From CAYMTN01 sp964393335 (GTDB taxonomy: Bacteria > Chloroflexota > Anaerolineae > Aggregatilineales > Aggregatilineaceae), in NCBI GenBank assembly GCA_964393335.1, contig CAYMTN010000171.1:1-11959 (forward strand): DNA of 11,959 bases, written 5' to 3'. Of this stretch, positions 1 through 5,817 are shown one piece after another. The position numbers and the translations under genes were made by a program. The notes under the pieces are model-generated. The model saw only the letters and a program-made list of their open reading frames with translations, did no database searches and had not been told where the DNA came from. Within the stretch, counting starts at the first letter, position 1. Each line of letters starts with the position of its first letter.

Positions 1-1
1 A

Positions 2-40
2 TTCGTTCAGCACTACAATCGAGAGTGCATCAGTCAATAG
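2..40 (+). pseudogene. Possible C-terminal tail of a transposase/integrase
   Basis: Frame 2 from the left edge reads FVQHYNRECISQ and then a TAG stop. A string of the type F-V-x-H-Y-N-x-E-R is common near the end of DDE integrase-core transposases (IS3/IS481-like), just after the catalytic Glu region. Only 12 residues are visible and the rest lies outside the window, so this could be chance. The nearby IS3 OrfA stub at 149-277 makes mobile-element debris somewhat more likely. Nothing recognisable was found between 41 and 148. Confidence 0.25.
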
Positions 41-148
41 TTCACCACTACCGGCTTCGGGACCCAGACGTCCGGTTGGTCACACTTCTGGGGTAGGGTA
101 AACTAAGAGGGACTCGACCGGCCCACTAGAGCAGCAAAGAAGTGCAAG

Positions 149-277
149 ATGGGCAAGGAACGAGGCTCAGCCGAAGAGACCATCCGCGATATTCGCCGTA
201 AGACACGACGACAGTATTTTGCTGAAGAGAAGATACGGATTATGCTGGAAGGACAGGGCTGGATTTCTAGAGTTTGA
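149..277 (+). pseudogene. IS3-family transposase OrfA, truncated N-terminal remnant
   Basis: An ATG at 149 opens a 42-codon frame ending at TGA 275-277. Residues 10-35 (ETIRDIRRKTRRQY, then FAEEKIRIMLEG) match the very common start of IS3-family OrfA proteins, the helix-turn-helix subunit that binds the element's ends and is normally about 90-100 residues long. The match stops after the LEG at residues 33-35, where the family usually continues with LRGE-x-S-I-x-x-L-C-R-R-E-G. Here it reads QGWISRV and a stop. The helix-turn-helix recognition helix, the leucine zipper and the whole OrfB (DDE catalytic) part are missing, so the element cannot move by itself. I could not identify terminal inverted repeats or a target-site duplication. 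The remnant ends 33 bp before the next gene, so the deletion joint probably lies around 253-300. Confidence 0.75.
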
Positions 278-310
278 GATTATCTGCTTCAGGCAGGAAG
301 ATCGGAGGGT

Positions 311-1171
311 ATGATGTGCACCTGTCGCTGGCTGCTGCTGTTCGCCGCCACAACCGCGCTGGTCGCGTGCGAGAGCGGACCCTCAAACGATGATCGTTCA
401 GCAGCGGTATATCCGTTTTTCGATTCGACCGCCAGCCTGGAAACAGGCGGCGGGCTTACCCCTACGCCAACGTTCCGACCGACTGAACTCGCGCCAACTC
501 CGGCGGAATTCGACCGTTCGCTCGAAGATACTGCTGACATGCGGCAGCGCCGCGAGTATCTGGTTGAAGAGCACGTGCGGCTAGTGGTTTTGGACCCGGT
601 GGTCATCCAGGCGATGCTGAAGGTGCCGCGCCATGCGTTTGTGCCGGACCGCTACCGTGATCAGGCGTATAATGACTACCCGCTGCCGATTGGCTACGGC
701 CAGACGATCTCACAGCCCTCGCTGGTCGGCATGATGACCGAAATGCTTGAACTCGAAGCGGGCGACCGTGTTTTGGAGATCGGGACCGGGTCCGGTTACC
801 AGGCGGCGATATTGCGCGAGATCACCGACGAGGTTTACACCATCGAGATCATCCCGGAACTGGCGGGCACGGCGCGCCGCGTTTTTGACGAGTTAGGTTA
901 CACAGATATTCACACGCTCAGGGCGGACGGGTATTATGGTTGGTGGGAGTATGCTCCGTTTGACGCGATCATCGTCACGGCGGCTCCGGATCATCTGCCG
1001 TCGCCGCTGGTGGCCCAGCTAAATCCCGCTGGTGGGCGCATGGTCATTCCGATCGGTCCGCCAGGCGGATACCAGAGTCTGTGGGTTGTGGATCGACACG
1101 GTGACACCGTCGATATGCAGGGCGTGCTGGATGTGGCGTTCGTAACCTTTACGCGCGAAGAGGACGAGTAA
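311..1171 (+). CDS. Exported lipoprotein protein-L-isoaspartate O-methyltransferase (PCMT family)
   Basis: PCMT uses S-adenosylmethionine to methylate isoaspartyl residues and so starts repair of aged proteins. The 286-residue product has the family hallmarks: VPRHAFVP (105-112), PLPIGYGQTISQP (124-136) with the conserved active-site Thr/Ser region, SAM-binding motif I VLEIGTGSGYQAAIL (154-168), FDAIIVTAAPDHLP (217-230) and GGRMVIPIG (241-249). It is longer than the usual 210-220 residues because of an N-terminal extension. That extension is a hydrophobic signal with lipobox LVAC (Cys20) followed by a Pro/Thr-rich linker to about residue 66, which indicates a lipid-anchored protein outside the cytoplasm. 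GGAGG at 304-308 lies only 2 nt before the ATG at 311 but 5 nt before the ATG at 314, so the second Met is the likelier start. The 3' end overlaps the convergent gene by 23 bp. The fold assignment is firm. Activity outside the cell is unproven, since SAM would have to be supplied there. Confidence 0.93.
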   Translation: MMCTCRWLLLFAATTALVACESGPSNDDRSAAVYPFFDSTASLETGGGLTPTPTFRPTELAPTPAEFDRSLEDTADMRQRREYLVEEHVRLVVLDPVVIQAMLKVPRHAFVPDRYRDQAYNDYPLPIGYGQTISQPSLVGMMTEMLELEAGDRVLEIGTGSGYQAAILREITDEVYTIEIIPELAGTARRVFDELGYTDIHTLRADGYYGWWEYAPFDAIIVTAAPDHLPSPLVAQLNPAGGRMVIPIGPPGGYQSLWVVDRHGDTVDMQGVLDVAFVTFTREEDE

Positions 1172-3533
1172 GCCAGGCCGCACCGTAAAACGCGCCCCCT
1201 GCCCACAAGACCCAATTGAATCCGAACGACAGCGCCAGCAGGACGGACACCACGGCGCTGATCACCGATGCGCCGCCGTTGATCGCCCAGGCCCAGGGGA
1301 TCAGGTCCGGCATATCCCGAATGGCGGTCAGCCCGCGCGCGAACGGCACGCCCATCAGTAGACCCAGGGGCGCAATGATGACCACGCTCAGGACGAGGCG
1401 CACGGCCAGGGGCAGGGGCAGAAGGACACTTGAGACGCCGTCCAGCAGCCAGGGCCAACCGATCAGCAGGAGCACCAGGATCAGCATCGCTCGCCCCCAG
1501 TCGAGCTTGATCGACAGGATGCTGCCGATGCCGGAGAACAGCAGCAGCGCAGCCAGCACCACGGCCATCGCCAGAGTCGGTTGGCCGAGCAGCAGGATAA
1601 ACTGCTGGATGGTTGTGACCTCAACCATCAGATAGGCTAGCCCCAGGCTGCCGAAGTAGGCCACCACGCGCCATCGGCGGGCGCGCTGTACCTGTTGCAG
1701 CGCTGTGCGAAACCGCCGCCGCAGTCCGATCGGGAGCACGATGAACAGGATCGACGCCAGCACGGCGAACAGTAGCAGCGCGATCAACACGAAGTAGCCG
1801 CTGCCACCGAACGGCTGCCACGTCCGCCCAAGATTGTTAAGCACGTCCGGCGTCTGCCGACATTTGAAGAAGTGGAAAAAAAACGGGTGGTTGTCGGTCG
1901 GCGGGCGGACTTCAAACGCGTAGTCGTCGTAAAAGGCGGCGCGGTCGCGGGCCGTAATTAAGGCTACATAGGTGTCATGATAGACGGGCGTAGCCAGCCT
2001 CGCATATCGGTTCACCGATTCGGGCGGGACATCTGGCGGCAGCACCGTGTCAAACGCCAGTTTCCCGGCCTGATCCGTGATGCGCTCCAGTTCGGCGGCG
2101 GAAAACGCCTCGCGTTTGACCAGAAACGTCACGGTCTGGAAGGAGCGAAATGCCGCGATCTGCCGCGCCGGATCGCCGCCCTGGTGTTCCAGCGCCGTGA
2201 CGATCAGACCCAGGGTACGCAGGTCTTCGCTGGGCGGATTCTGCAACCAGCGGGTGACGACGAATACGCCGTCCTCGCGCAGCAGGTCGAGAAACGCTTC
2301 AAACCCCTCGACGGTGTAAACGTAATTCTCAGTTAGCGTGAACGCGCCAGAGGTGATGGGGCGATAGGTGTCATTCAGGGCAAGCTGCACGACGTCAAAA
2401 CGCCGGTCGGTCTGGCGGGCGTAAGTGCGTAGCTCCTGGTGCACGATCTGGACGCGCGGATCACCGGCCAGTCCTGCCCACTCGCCGAGATCGCCGCGCA
2501 GGACATCGACAATCAGACTGTTGGGCTCAACCGCCGTGACAGTCGCCGCGCCCAACGCCAGCGCCACCTGCACATCCATGCCGCCGCCCAGCCCTAGCAC
2601 GAGCACGTCGGCCTCGGCAGCGAGTGACTGATCCAGCGCGATTGCGGCGGGCATAGCCTCAGCAAGAGCTGGCGTGATCGCGGAGGCTTGCGGTACGGGC
2701 ATCAAGTTGTCGCCGTCGATCAGCAGGCCGATCTCAGGGGGCAGGTCGCCGAAGTAAGTCATACTCAAACCGGGCGCGGAATGGATAGTGCTGCTGTAGA
2801 CCACTTCCAGGCGCGAATAAGGATTGTAGCGCGGCTTTGCCAATGTCGCGTCAGGAGTGCGGCGGAAGTGGCTCAGCGGCTTGTAGGGCGAGGGCTGGAT
2901 GGTCATCACGTCTGGTGGTGCGATCATACCGGCCAAACTCACTACCGCAATCACCGCGCCTAACGCCTGAAAAAAATGCGATGTCGGTTTCTCCGTGGCG
3001 AGCAGCAGCGCCGTACTGCCCGCCAGCATACTGCACAACATGACCACCCGCGCATCACCCACGCGTCCCAGCAGAATAGGGGCCACCGCCGCCCCCACCG
3101 CTGAGCCGATCATATTCGCCCCGTACACATATCCGGCAGCGCGCGCGGGATCGGATAACACCGCGCCGATCAACGCCCCCGCCAGGGTAAACGGCGCGGC
3201 CAGCGCGAGCAGGTTCCCGATTAGCCGCCAGACCTGGCTGCGATCCCAGGCGATGGCGTATGAATCGAAGGCCCACTCATTGAGGATGACGTAGGCGAGT
3301 ACGGTTGCGGGACCAAGGGCCAGGGCGTAGAACGTTTGCCAGCGCCGGTTGCGCAAAAAGGGCCATGCTGCCAACAGTGATCCGCTGGCCCCGAATCCTA
3401 ACAAGGCAAGACTGATGACCAGGAACACGAAATGGTAAAACTGTGCGACCGAAAACAGCCGCGTTAATGTGACCTGGAAGAGCAGCACAATAGTGGAAAT
3501 CAACGCAATTCCGGACAGCGTGCGCATCATCAC
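1149..3533 (-). CDS. Polytopic membrane protein with internal spermidine-synthase-like methyltransferase-fold domain
   Basis: The 794-residue protein has three parts. An N-terminal membrane domain (about 8-202) has roughly six hydrophobic spans. A soluble Rossmann domain of the spermidine/spermine synthase type (about 235-545) includes VLVLGLGGGMDVQVALALGA (310-329), the acidic ribose-binding AVEPN (334-338), FDVVQLALNDTY (379-390), LTENYVYTVEGF (400-411) and DGVFVVTRW (421-429). A C-terminal membrane domain (about 579-790) carries GLAYLMVEVTTIQQFILLLG (631-650) and a WAWAINGGASVISA segment (747-760). This fused architecture is a widespread, poorly characterised family. The DSxDP-type catalytic segment of true aminopropyltransferases is replaced by LALNDTY, so polyamine synthesis should not be assumed. 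The GTG start at 3531-3533 is favoured by AAGGAGGG (3542-3549) 8 nt upstream; two ATGs follow directly. It converges with the PCMT gene and overlaps its last 23 bp. Confidence 0.9.
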   Translation of the reverse strand: MMMRTLSGIALISTIVLLFQVTLTRLFSVAQFYHFVFLVISLALLGFGASGSLLAAWPFLRNRRWQTFYALALGPATVLAYVILNEWAFDSYAIAWDRSQVWRLIGNLLALAAPFTLAGALIGAVLSDPARAAGYVYGANMIGSAVGAAVAPILLGRVGDARVVMLCSMLAGSTALLLATEKPTSHFFQALGAVIAVVSLAGMIAPPDVMTIQPSPYKPLSHFRRTPDATLAKPRYNPYSRLEVVYSSTIHSAPGLSMTYFGDLPPEIGLLIDGDNLMPVPQASAITPALAEAMPAAIALDQSLAAEADVLVLGLGGGMDVQVALALGAATVTAVEPNSLIVDVLRGDLGEWAGLAGDPRVQIVHQELRTYARQTDRRFDVVQLALNDTYRPITSGAFTLTENYVYTVEGFEAFLDLLREDGVFVVTRWLQNPPSEDLRTLGLIVTALEHQGGDPARQIAAFRSFQTVTFLVKREAFSAAELERITDQAGKLAFDTVLPPDVPPESVNRYARLATPVYHDTYVALITARDRAAFYDDYAFEVRPPTDNHPFFFHFFKCRQTPDVLNNLGRTWQPFGGSGYFVLIALLLFAVLASILFIVLPIGLRRRFRTALQQVQRARRWRVVAYFGSLGLAYLMVEVTTIQQFILLLGQPTLAMAVVLAALLLFSGIGSILSIKLDWGRAMLILVLLLIGWPWLLDGVSSVLLPLPLAVRLVLSVVIIAPLGLLMGVPFARGLTAIRDMPDLIPWAWAINGGASVISAVVSVLLALSFGFNWVLWAGGAFYGAAWLTRPLRA

Positions 3534-3889
3534 AAGTTCAGCCCTCCTTCTCTAGTATAACATTCGTGCGGATCGGACCTGGTTGCCAGGAGCTGCTTCT
3601 CCGCAAGGGAAAATTAACTCGAGGGTCGATGATAAAACTTGACGGTATCTTCCTTTGAATCCAAACGGATGCGTGGTGTGATCAGCACAGGTAGGTTCAG
3701 GGAATGATCAGCTATGTATGGGGTTTTTGCCGCCCACAGGGCGAAAACTGGCTTGAACCGACGCTCTGGTTTCGTTCGACTTGATACCAGTGCTGCTTAG
3801 GTTGTTTGAACCGGGTTCGCCAACAGTAATTTCCTATAGCACTACTTCCTCCACCGGGTTAGATTCTGGGTTCACATCTGGTTTTGAGG
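3534..3889. other. Intergenic region, 356 bp, between two minus-strand genes
   Basis: No frame here resembles a protein. Visible structure: the hairpin CCTGG-TTG-CCAGG at 3578-3590; the hairpin CGCCC-ACA-GGGCG at 3731-3743, whose flanks T5 (3724-3728) and A4 (3744-3747) could extend the stem; and the palindrome GAACC-G-GGTTC at 3808-3818. None is followed by a T-run in the direction of the lipoprotein gene, so no convincing intrinsic terminator for that gene is seen. The minus-strand promoter of the membrane-protein gene should lie here. TATCAT (complement of 3629-3634) is a weak -10 candidate without a good -35. Confidence 0.5.
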
Positions 3890-4906
3890 TTACTGCTGGC
3901 GCTCGACCACCCAAATGTCCGCGTCAAACACTCCTTCGGCATCGGTTAGAACGTGGACGAAGTAGAGATACTGCCCATCCCCGGTTATTGACGCCTCTCC
4001 CACGATTCCCCGGATTACCAGCTCCGGTTGGCTCCACGTTCCATCAACGAGTGTCGAGCGATAAATGGCCGTGCCAACCGACGCATCCCTATCCGACGTG
4101 AAATACATGACCTGTCCATCAGCGGTAAAGGCGGGTTGCAGCTCATTTCCAACCGAATTGAGCGGAGCGTTAAGCACCATCGGAGCGCTCCAGGCTGTCC
4201 CATCCCAAGTGGAACGCCAAATGTCGTTGTTGCCCAGCCCGCCGGGCCGGGACGATGTGAAGTACAGTGTCACGCCATCAGGATAGATGGAGTTGACCGG
4301 CTTACCGAGGTTGCGCGCAGGGCCCGGTTCACCGTCGACGATGTCGGCCACGTATATGTCGAGAAAATCGTCGGTTGGGGGATCGGCAAGGTAGCCGGTG
4401 TTGGCTGCGCGCAGTGAGTGGAAGTACACTTGCTTACCATCTGGTGTGAAGCTGAGTTCCCCGTCGAGTGACCCATTGCTGCCTTTGCCCAGATCATAGA
4501 ACACAGGCTGGTCAAATTCGGTTGGTCCCTCACGTCGCTCCGCTCGGTACGTTCCGTTTGGTGGGGCGAGCATGTCCGCTGGCGTTTGGTTTTCAAGAAG
4601 GTCCTTTGAGAAAAAGAAATATAGCGTCTTGCCATCCGCTGAAATCTCGATCGCGTCTTCCGGGCAAAGTGTGTTTATGGGCGCGGGCAACCGCACCGGC
4701 TTACCCCAGTCTGCCACTACCACGTATGGCTGGTGAGCATCGATACGGGTTTGCAGGGTTTTTTCGCACGAAGGCCCCCAACGTTCCGGCATTTCCTTGT
4801 CATGCGCAGTTAAGTCACATCCGAGCACAGTGAGCACAGCCGCCCATAGCAGAATGCCTGTAAAGAACCTTTCCGTTACGTGCTTTACTCGTGTTGCGTG
4901 TGTCAT
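3890..4906 (-). CDS. PD40/TolB-type beta-propeller lipoprotein
   Basis: The preferred start is the ATG at 4904-4906, giving 338 residues. It is preceded by GGGAG about 9 nt upstream, and it places a signal peptide with lipobox VLGC (Cys30) at the N terminus. The frame is open further upstream to 4975, but that would bury the signal 23 residues in. The mature part carries WD40-like PD40 repeats of the form S/T-x-DG-x-x-(L/V)-YF: ISADGKTLYF (88-97), FTPDGKQVYF (153-162), YPDGVTLYF (208-216), FTADGQVMYF (260-269) and ITGDGQYLYF (307-316). GGLGNNDIWRS (222-232) is typical of outer-membrane PD40 proteins. The third repeat has lost the usual acidic/Pro-Ser lead-in, a probable in-frame deletion of one strand. 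Cys47 and Cys81 could form a disulfide. The function is unknown: such propellers usually bind proteins or peptidoglycan. No partner genes are adjacent. The 3' end is followed by the intergenic region without an obvious terminator. Confidence 0.88.
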   Translation of the reverse strand: MTHATRVKHVTERFFTGILLWAAVLTVLGCDLTAHDKEMPERWGPSCEKTLQTRIDAHQPYVVVADWGKPVRLPAPINTLCPEDAIEISADGKTLYFFFSKDLLENQTPADMLAPPNGTYRAERREGPTEFDQPVFYDLGKGSNGSLDGELSFTPDGKQVYFHSLRAANTGYLADPPTDDFLDIYVADIVDGEPGPARNLGKPVNSIYPDGVTLYFTSSRPGGLGNNDIWRSTWDGTAWSAPMVLNAPLNSVGNELQPAFTADGQVMYFTSDRDASVGTAIYRSTLVDGTWSQPELVIRGIVGEASITGDGQYLYFVHVLTDAEGVFDADIWVVERQQ

Positions 4907-5039
4907 TGTGACTGACTCCCACTCATTTCGGATGGTTTTGGGGTCCCCAGGCCACTTATCTTCATCGCCAAGCATGTTGCGGACAGCCTTGTGCAGAACC
5001 TGTTGAAGGCAGCATAGTCCTTCGGTTCAGATTTGTCCA

Positions 5040-5076
5040 CAAAGCGCGACTTCTGAGCTCGAGCTTTGCGTTTTTT
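5040..5076 (+). terminator. Candidate intrinsic terminator (hairpin plus T6)
   Basis: CAAAGC (5040-5045) and GCTTTG (5063-5068) form a 6-bp stem around a 17-nt loop. The stem is followed by CG and six T (5071-5076). The stem is AT-rich and the loop long, so strength is doubtful. On the plus strand there is no gene upstream to terminate, because the lipoprotein gene is on the other strand. It may insulate the putative RNA gene downstream from antisense read-through, or be chance. Confidence 0.35.
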
Positions 5077-5178
5077 CTACTCAAATCAGTTTCTTCATCC
5101 TACGCGCCTAGGACTGGATTTCCCATAGACTGGTTTTGGATACTGGGAAGTTACGATGTCGGCGAACCAGCCTGTCAA

Positions 5179-5187
5179 TGTCATAAT
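5179..5187 (+). promoter_or_regulatory. Extended -10-like element for the putative ncRNA
   Basis: TGTCATAAT contains a TG dinucleotide one base before CATAAT, the pattern of an extended -10 promoter. Such promoters can work without a good -35, and none is visible 16-18 nt upstream. Initiation would fall near 5194-5195, just before the first hairpin of the structured region. This is inference from position and motif only. Confidence 0.3.
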
Positions 5188-5194
5188 GTGGCTC

Positions 5195-5632
5195 AGTTAT
5201 GAACGGATGTGCAATTCGCCCAGCACAGAGTGGCCACTGGTATAGCGTAGCTAGATGCGGGGAAATTCAGGATGGGGGCAGGGGGGAGAAAAAAGCAGCC
5301 AGAACGTCTCAAGGTGGGTAGCGTCAGAAGGACGAAGACTACCCCAGAGAGGTGACGGGTGCCAAAAGAGGTGTAGTGGACCGGTACAGACCCAGCATTC
5401 TGAAGGGGGAATTCAGCAGATAGGAGTGTGCGGCGCGCTGGAGAAATGACGACAGTAGCAAGACGCATGAATGAGCAGTAAACAAGCCAAACGCTACATC
5501 GCCTGGATATTGTCGCCGGAGAGTGTAAACACCACGTACTCAATCTCGAATCGGTCTACCTCCAGATCGCTACCTCACAATGAAAACGCAGGAGCGCTCT
5601 CGGCACCCCAGAAAAGCACGGGGTGTTTTTTA
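5195..5632 (+). ncRNA. Putative structured non-coding RNA, family unknown
   Basis: No credible protein frame exists here. The plus strand is strikingly purine-rich (about 5258-5295) and packed with complementary segments. The stems are: TGTGC 5208-5212 with GCACA 5223-5227; TCTC 5307-5310 with GAGA 5347-5350, enclosing GGGTAG 5316-5321 with CTACCC 5339-5344, which encloses CGTC 5322-5325 with GACG 5331-5334; GGGTGCC 5357-5363 with GGTAC 5383-5387 and CC 5391-5392, with GGT 5370-5372 and ACC 5380-5382 inside; CTGAA 5400-5404 with TTCAG 5412-5416; CGACA-GTAGC 5450-5459 with GCTAC 5493-5497 plus TGTCG 5511-5515 (10 pairs, 13-nt bulge); and CGGTCT 5552-5557 with AGATCG 5564-5569, whose loop is ACCTCC. 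An intrinsic terminator closes the unit. I see no RNase P, tmRNA, SRP, 6S or group II domain V signature. It could instead be a long regulatory leader of the giant gene downstream. Confidence 0.5.
5604..5631 (+). terminator. Intrinsic terminator at the end of the putative ncRNA
   Basis: CACCCC (5604-5609) pairs perfectly with GGGGTG (5620-5625), with a 10-nt loop (AGAAAAGCAC) and six T directly after the stem (5626-5631). This is a canonical Rho-independent terminator on the plus strand. No plus-strand protein gene ends nearby, so it must terminate a non-coding transcript, or act as an attenuator for the gene starting at 5818. Confidence 0.7.
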
Positions 5633-5741
5633 TTGAGGATAGGTATTTTACCCAGAACGTTCCGAGTGTCGAGCATGTGGAGTAGGGTAATCCCACTTTC
5701 GTACTGGCAATGAGGAGAACTTTCGCTGGGAATTCAGCCGG

Positions 5742-5772
5742 TTGACATCGGTGGAATTTTCCGTTCTGTAAT
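5742..5772 (+). promoter_or_regulatory. Candidate sigma-70-type promoter of the giant surface-protein gene
   Basis: A perfect -35 consensus, TTGACA, lies at 5742-5747. Downstream, TCTGTA (5765-5770, 17-bp spacer) and TGTAAT (5767-5772, 19-bp spacer) are possible -10 boxes; neither is ideal in both sequence and spacing. A start near 5778 would leave a leader of about 40 nt with the Shine-Dalgarno sequence well placed. It lies after the terminator at 5604-5631, consistent with separate transcription of the big gene. Confidence 0.45.
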
Positions 5773-5805
5773 AAAATCGACTTAGATCGGGCTGGCAGCG
5801 CCTTT

Positions 5806-5812
5806 GAGGAGG
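5806..5812 (+). promoter_or_regulatory. Strong ribosome binding site fixing a TTG start
   Basis: GAGGAGG ends 5 nt before TTG 5818-5820. There is no in-frame ATG between the upstream stop (TGA 5743-5745) and this point. The peptide that follows, LKKSLVWVSLLALGLLSLSE, is a textbook signal-peptide start. CTG at 5821 is the only near alternative. Confidence 0.75.
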
Positions 5813-5817
5813 ACACC

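Larger units (their letters stand above)
4907..5194. other. Intergenic region upstream of the propeller lipoprotein
   Basis: This stretch should contain the minus-strand promoter of the lipoprotein gene, but I see no good -35/-10 pair. The minus-strand frame is open from the ATG at 4975 down to the proposed start, giving 23 residues (MLGDEDKWPGDPKTIRNEW and four more) that match nothing I know. A second minus frame over about 4990-5073 reads through a Lys/Arg-rich peptide, also unrecognised. These may be remnants of an older gene. The hairpin with T6 at 5040-5076 and the -10-like element at 5179-5187 are listed separately. Confidence 0.4.

Noticed and set aside
219..246. TTGCTG and TATGCT with a 16-bp spacer as a promoter for the PCMT gene
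   Set aside because: Both boxes are poor matches and lie inside the transposase remnant; too weak to annotate.
3554..3562. Minus-strand extended -10 (TG-T-TATACT) just upstream of the membrane-protein gene
   Set aside because: Initiation would fall around 3547, inside the Shine-Dalgarno sequence at 3542-3549, so it would destroy the ribosome binding site. No -35 match is present.
5229..5240. GTGGCCACTGG as the conserved GCCACUG of a cobalamin riboswitch
   Set aside because: The B12 box and the other conserved segments are missing; the 10-nt sequence is simply a palindrome.
5255..5290. G-quadruplex from the GGGG, GG, GGGGG and GGGGGG runs
   Set aside because: One of the four runs has only two G and loop lengths are uneven; at best a weak two-tier structure.
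5340..5365. GAGAGGUGACGGGUGCC as a SAM-I riboswitch core
   Set aside because: It resembles the start of the SAM-I core only superficially; the GGCAACC and later conserved segments are absent.
5193..5543. Minus-strand open frame of 116 codons over the structured region
   Set aside because: Its composition resembles no protein family, it has no ribosome binding site, and it is explained by the purine-rich plus strand. The terminator at 5604-5631 is on the opposite strand.
5471..5713. Plus-strand open frame of 80 codons
   Set aside because: It runs straight through the intrinsic terminator hairpin and shows no protein-like composition or ribosome binding site.
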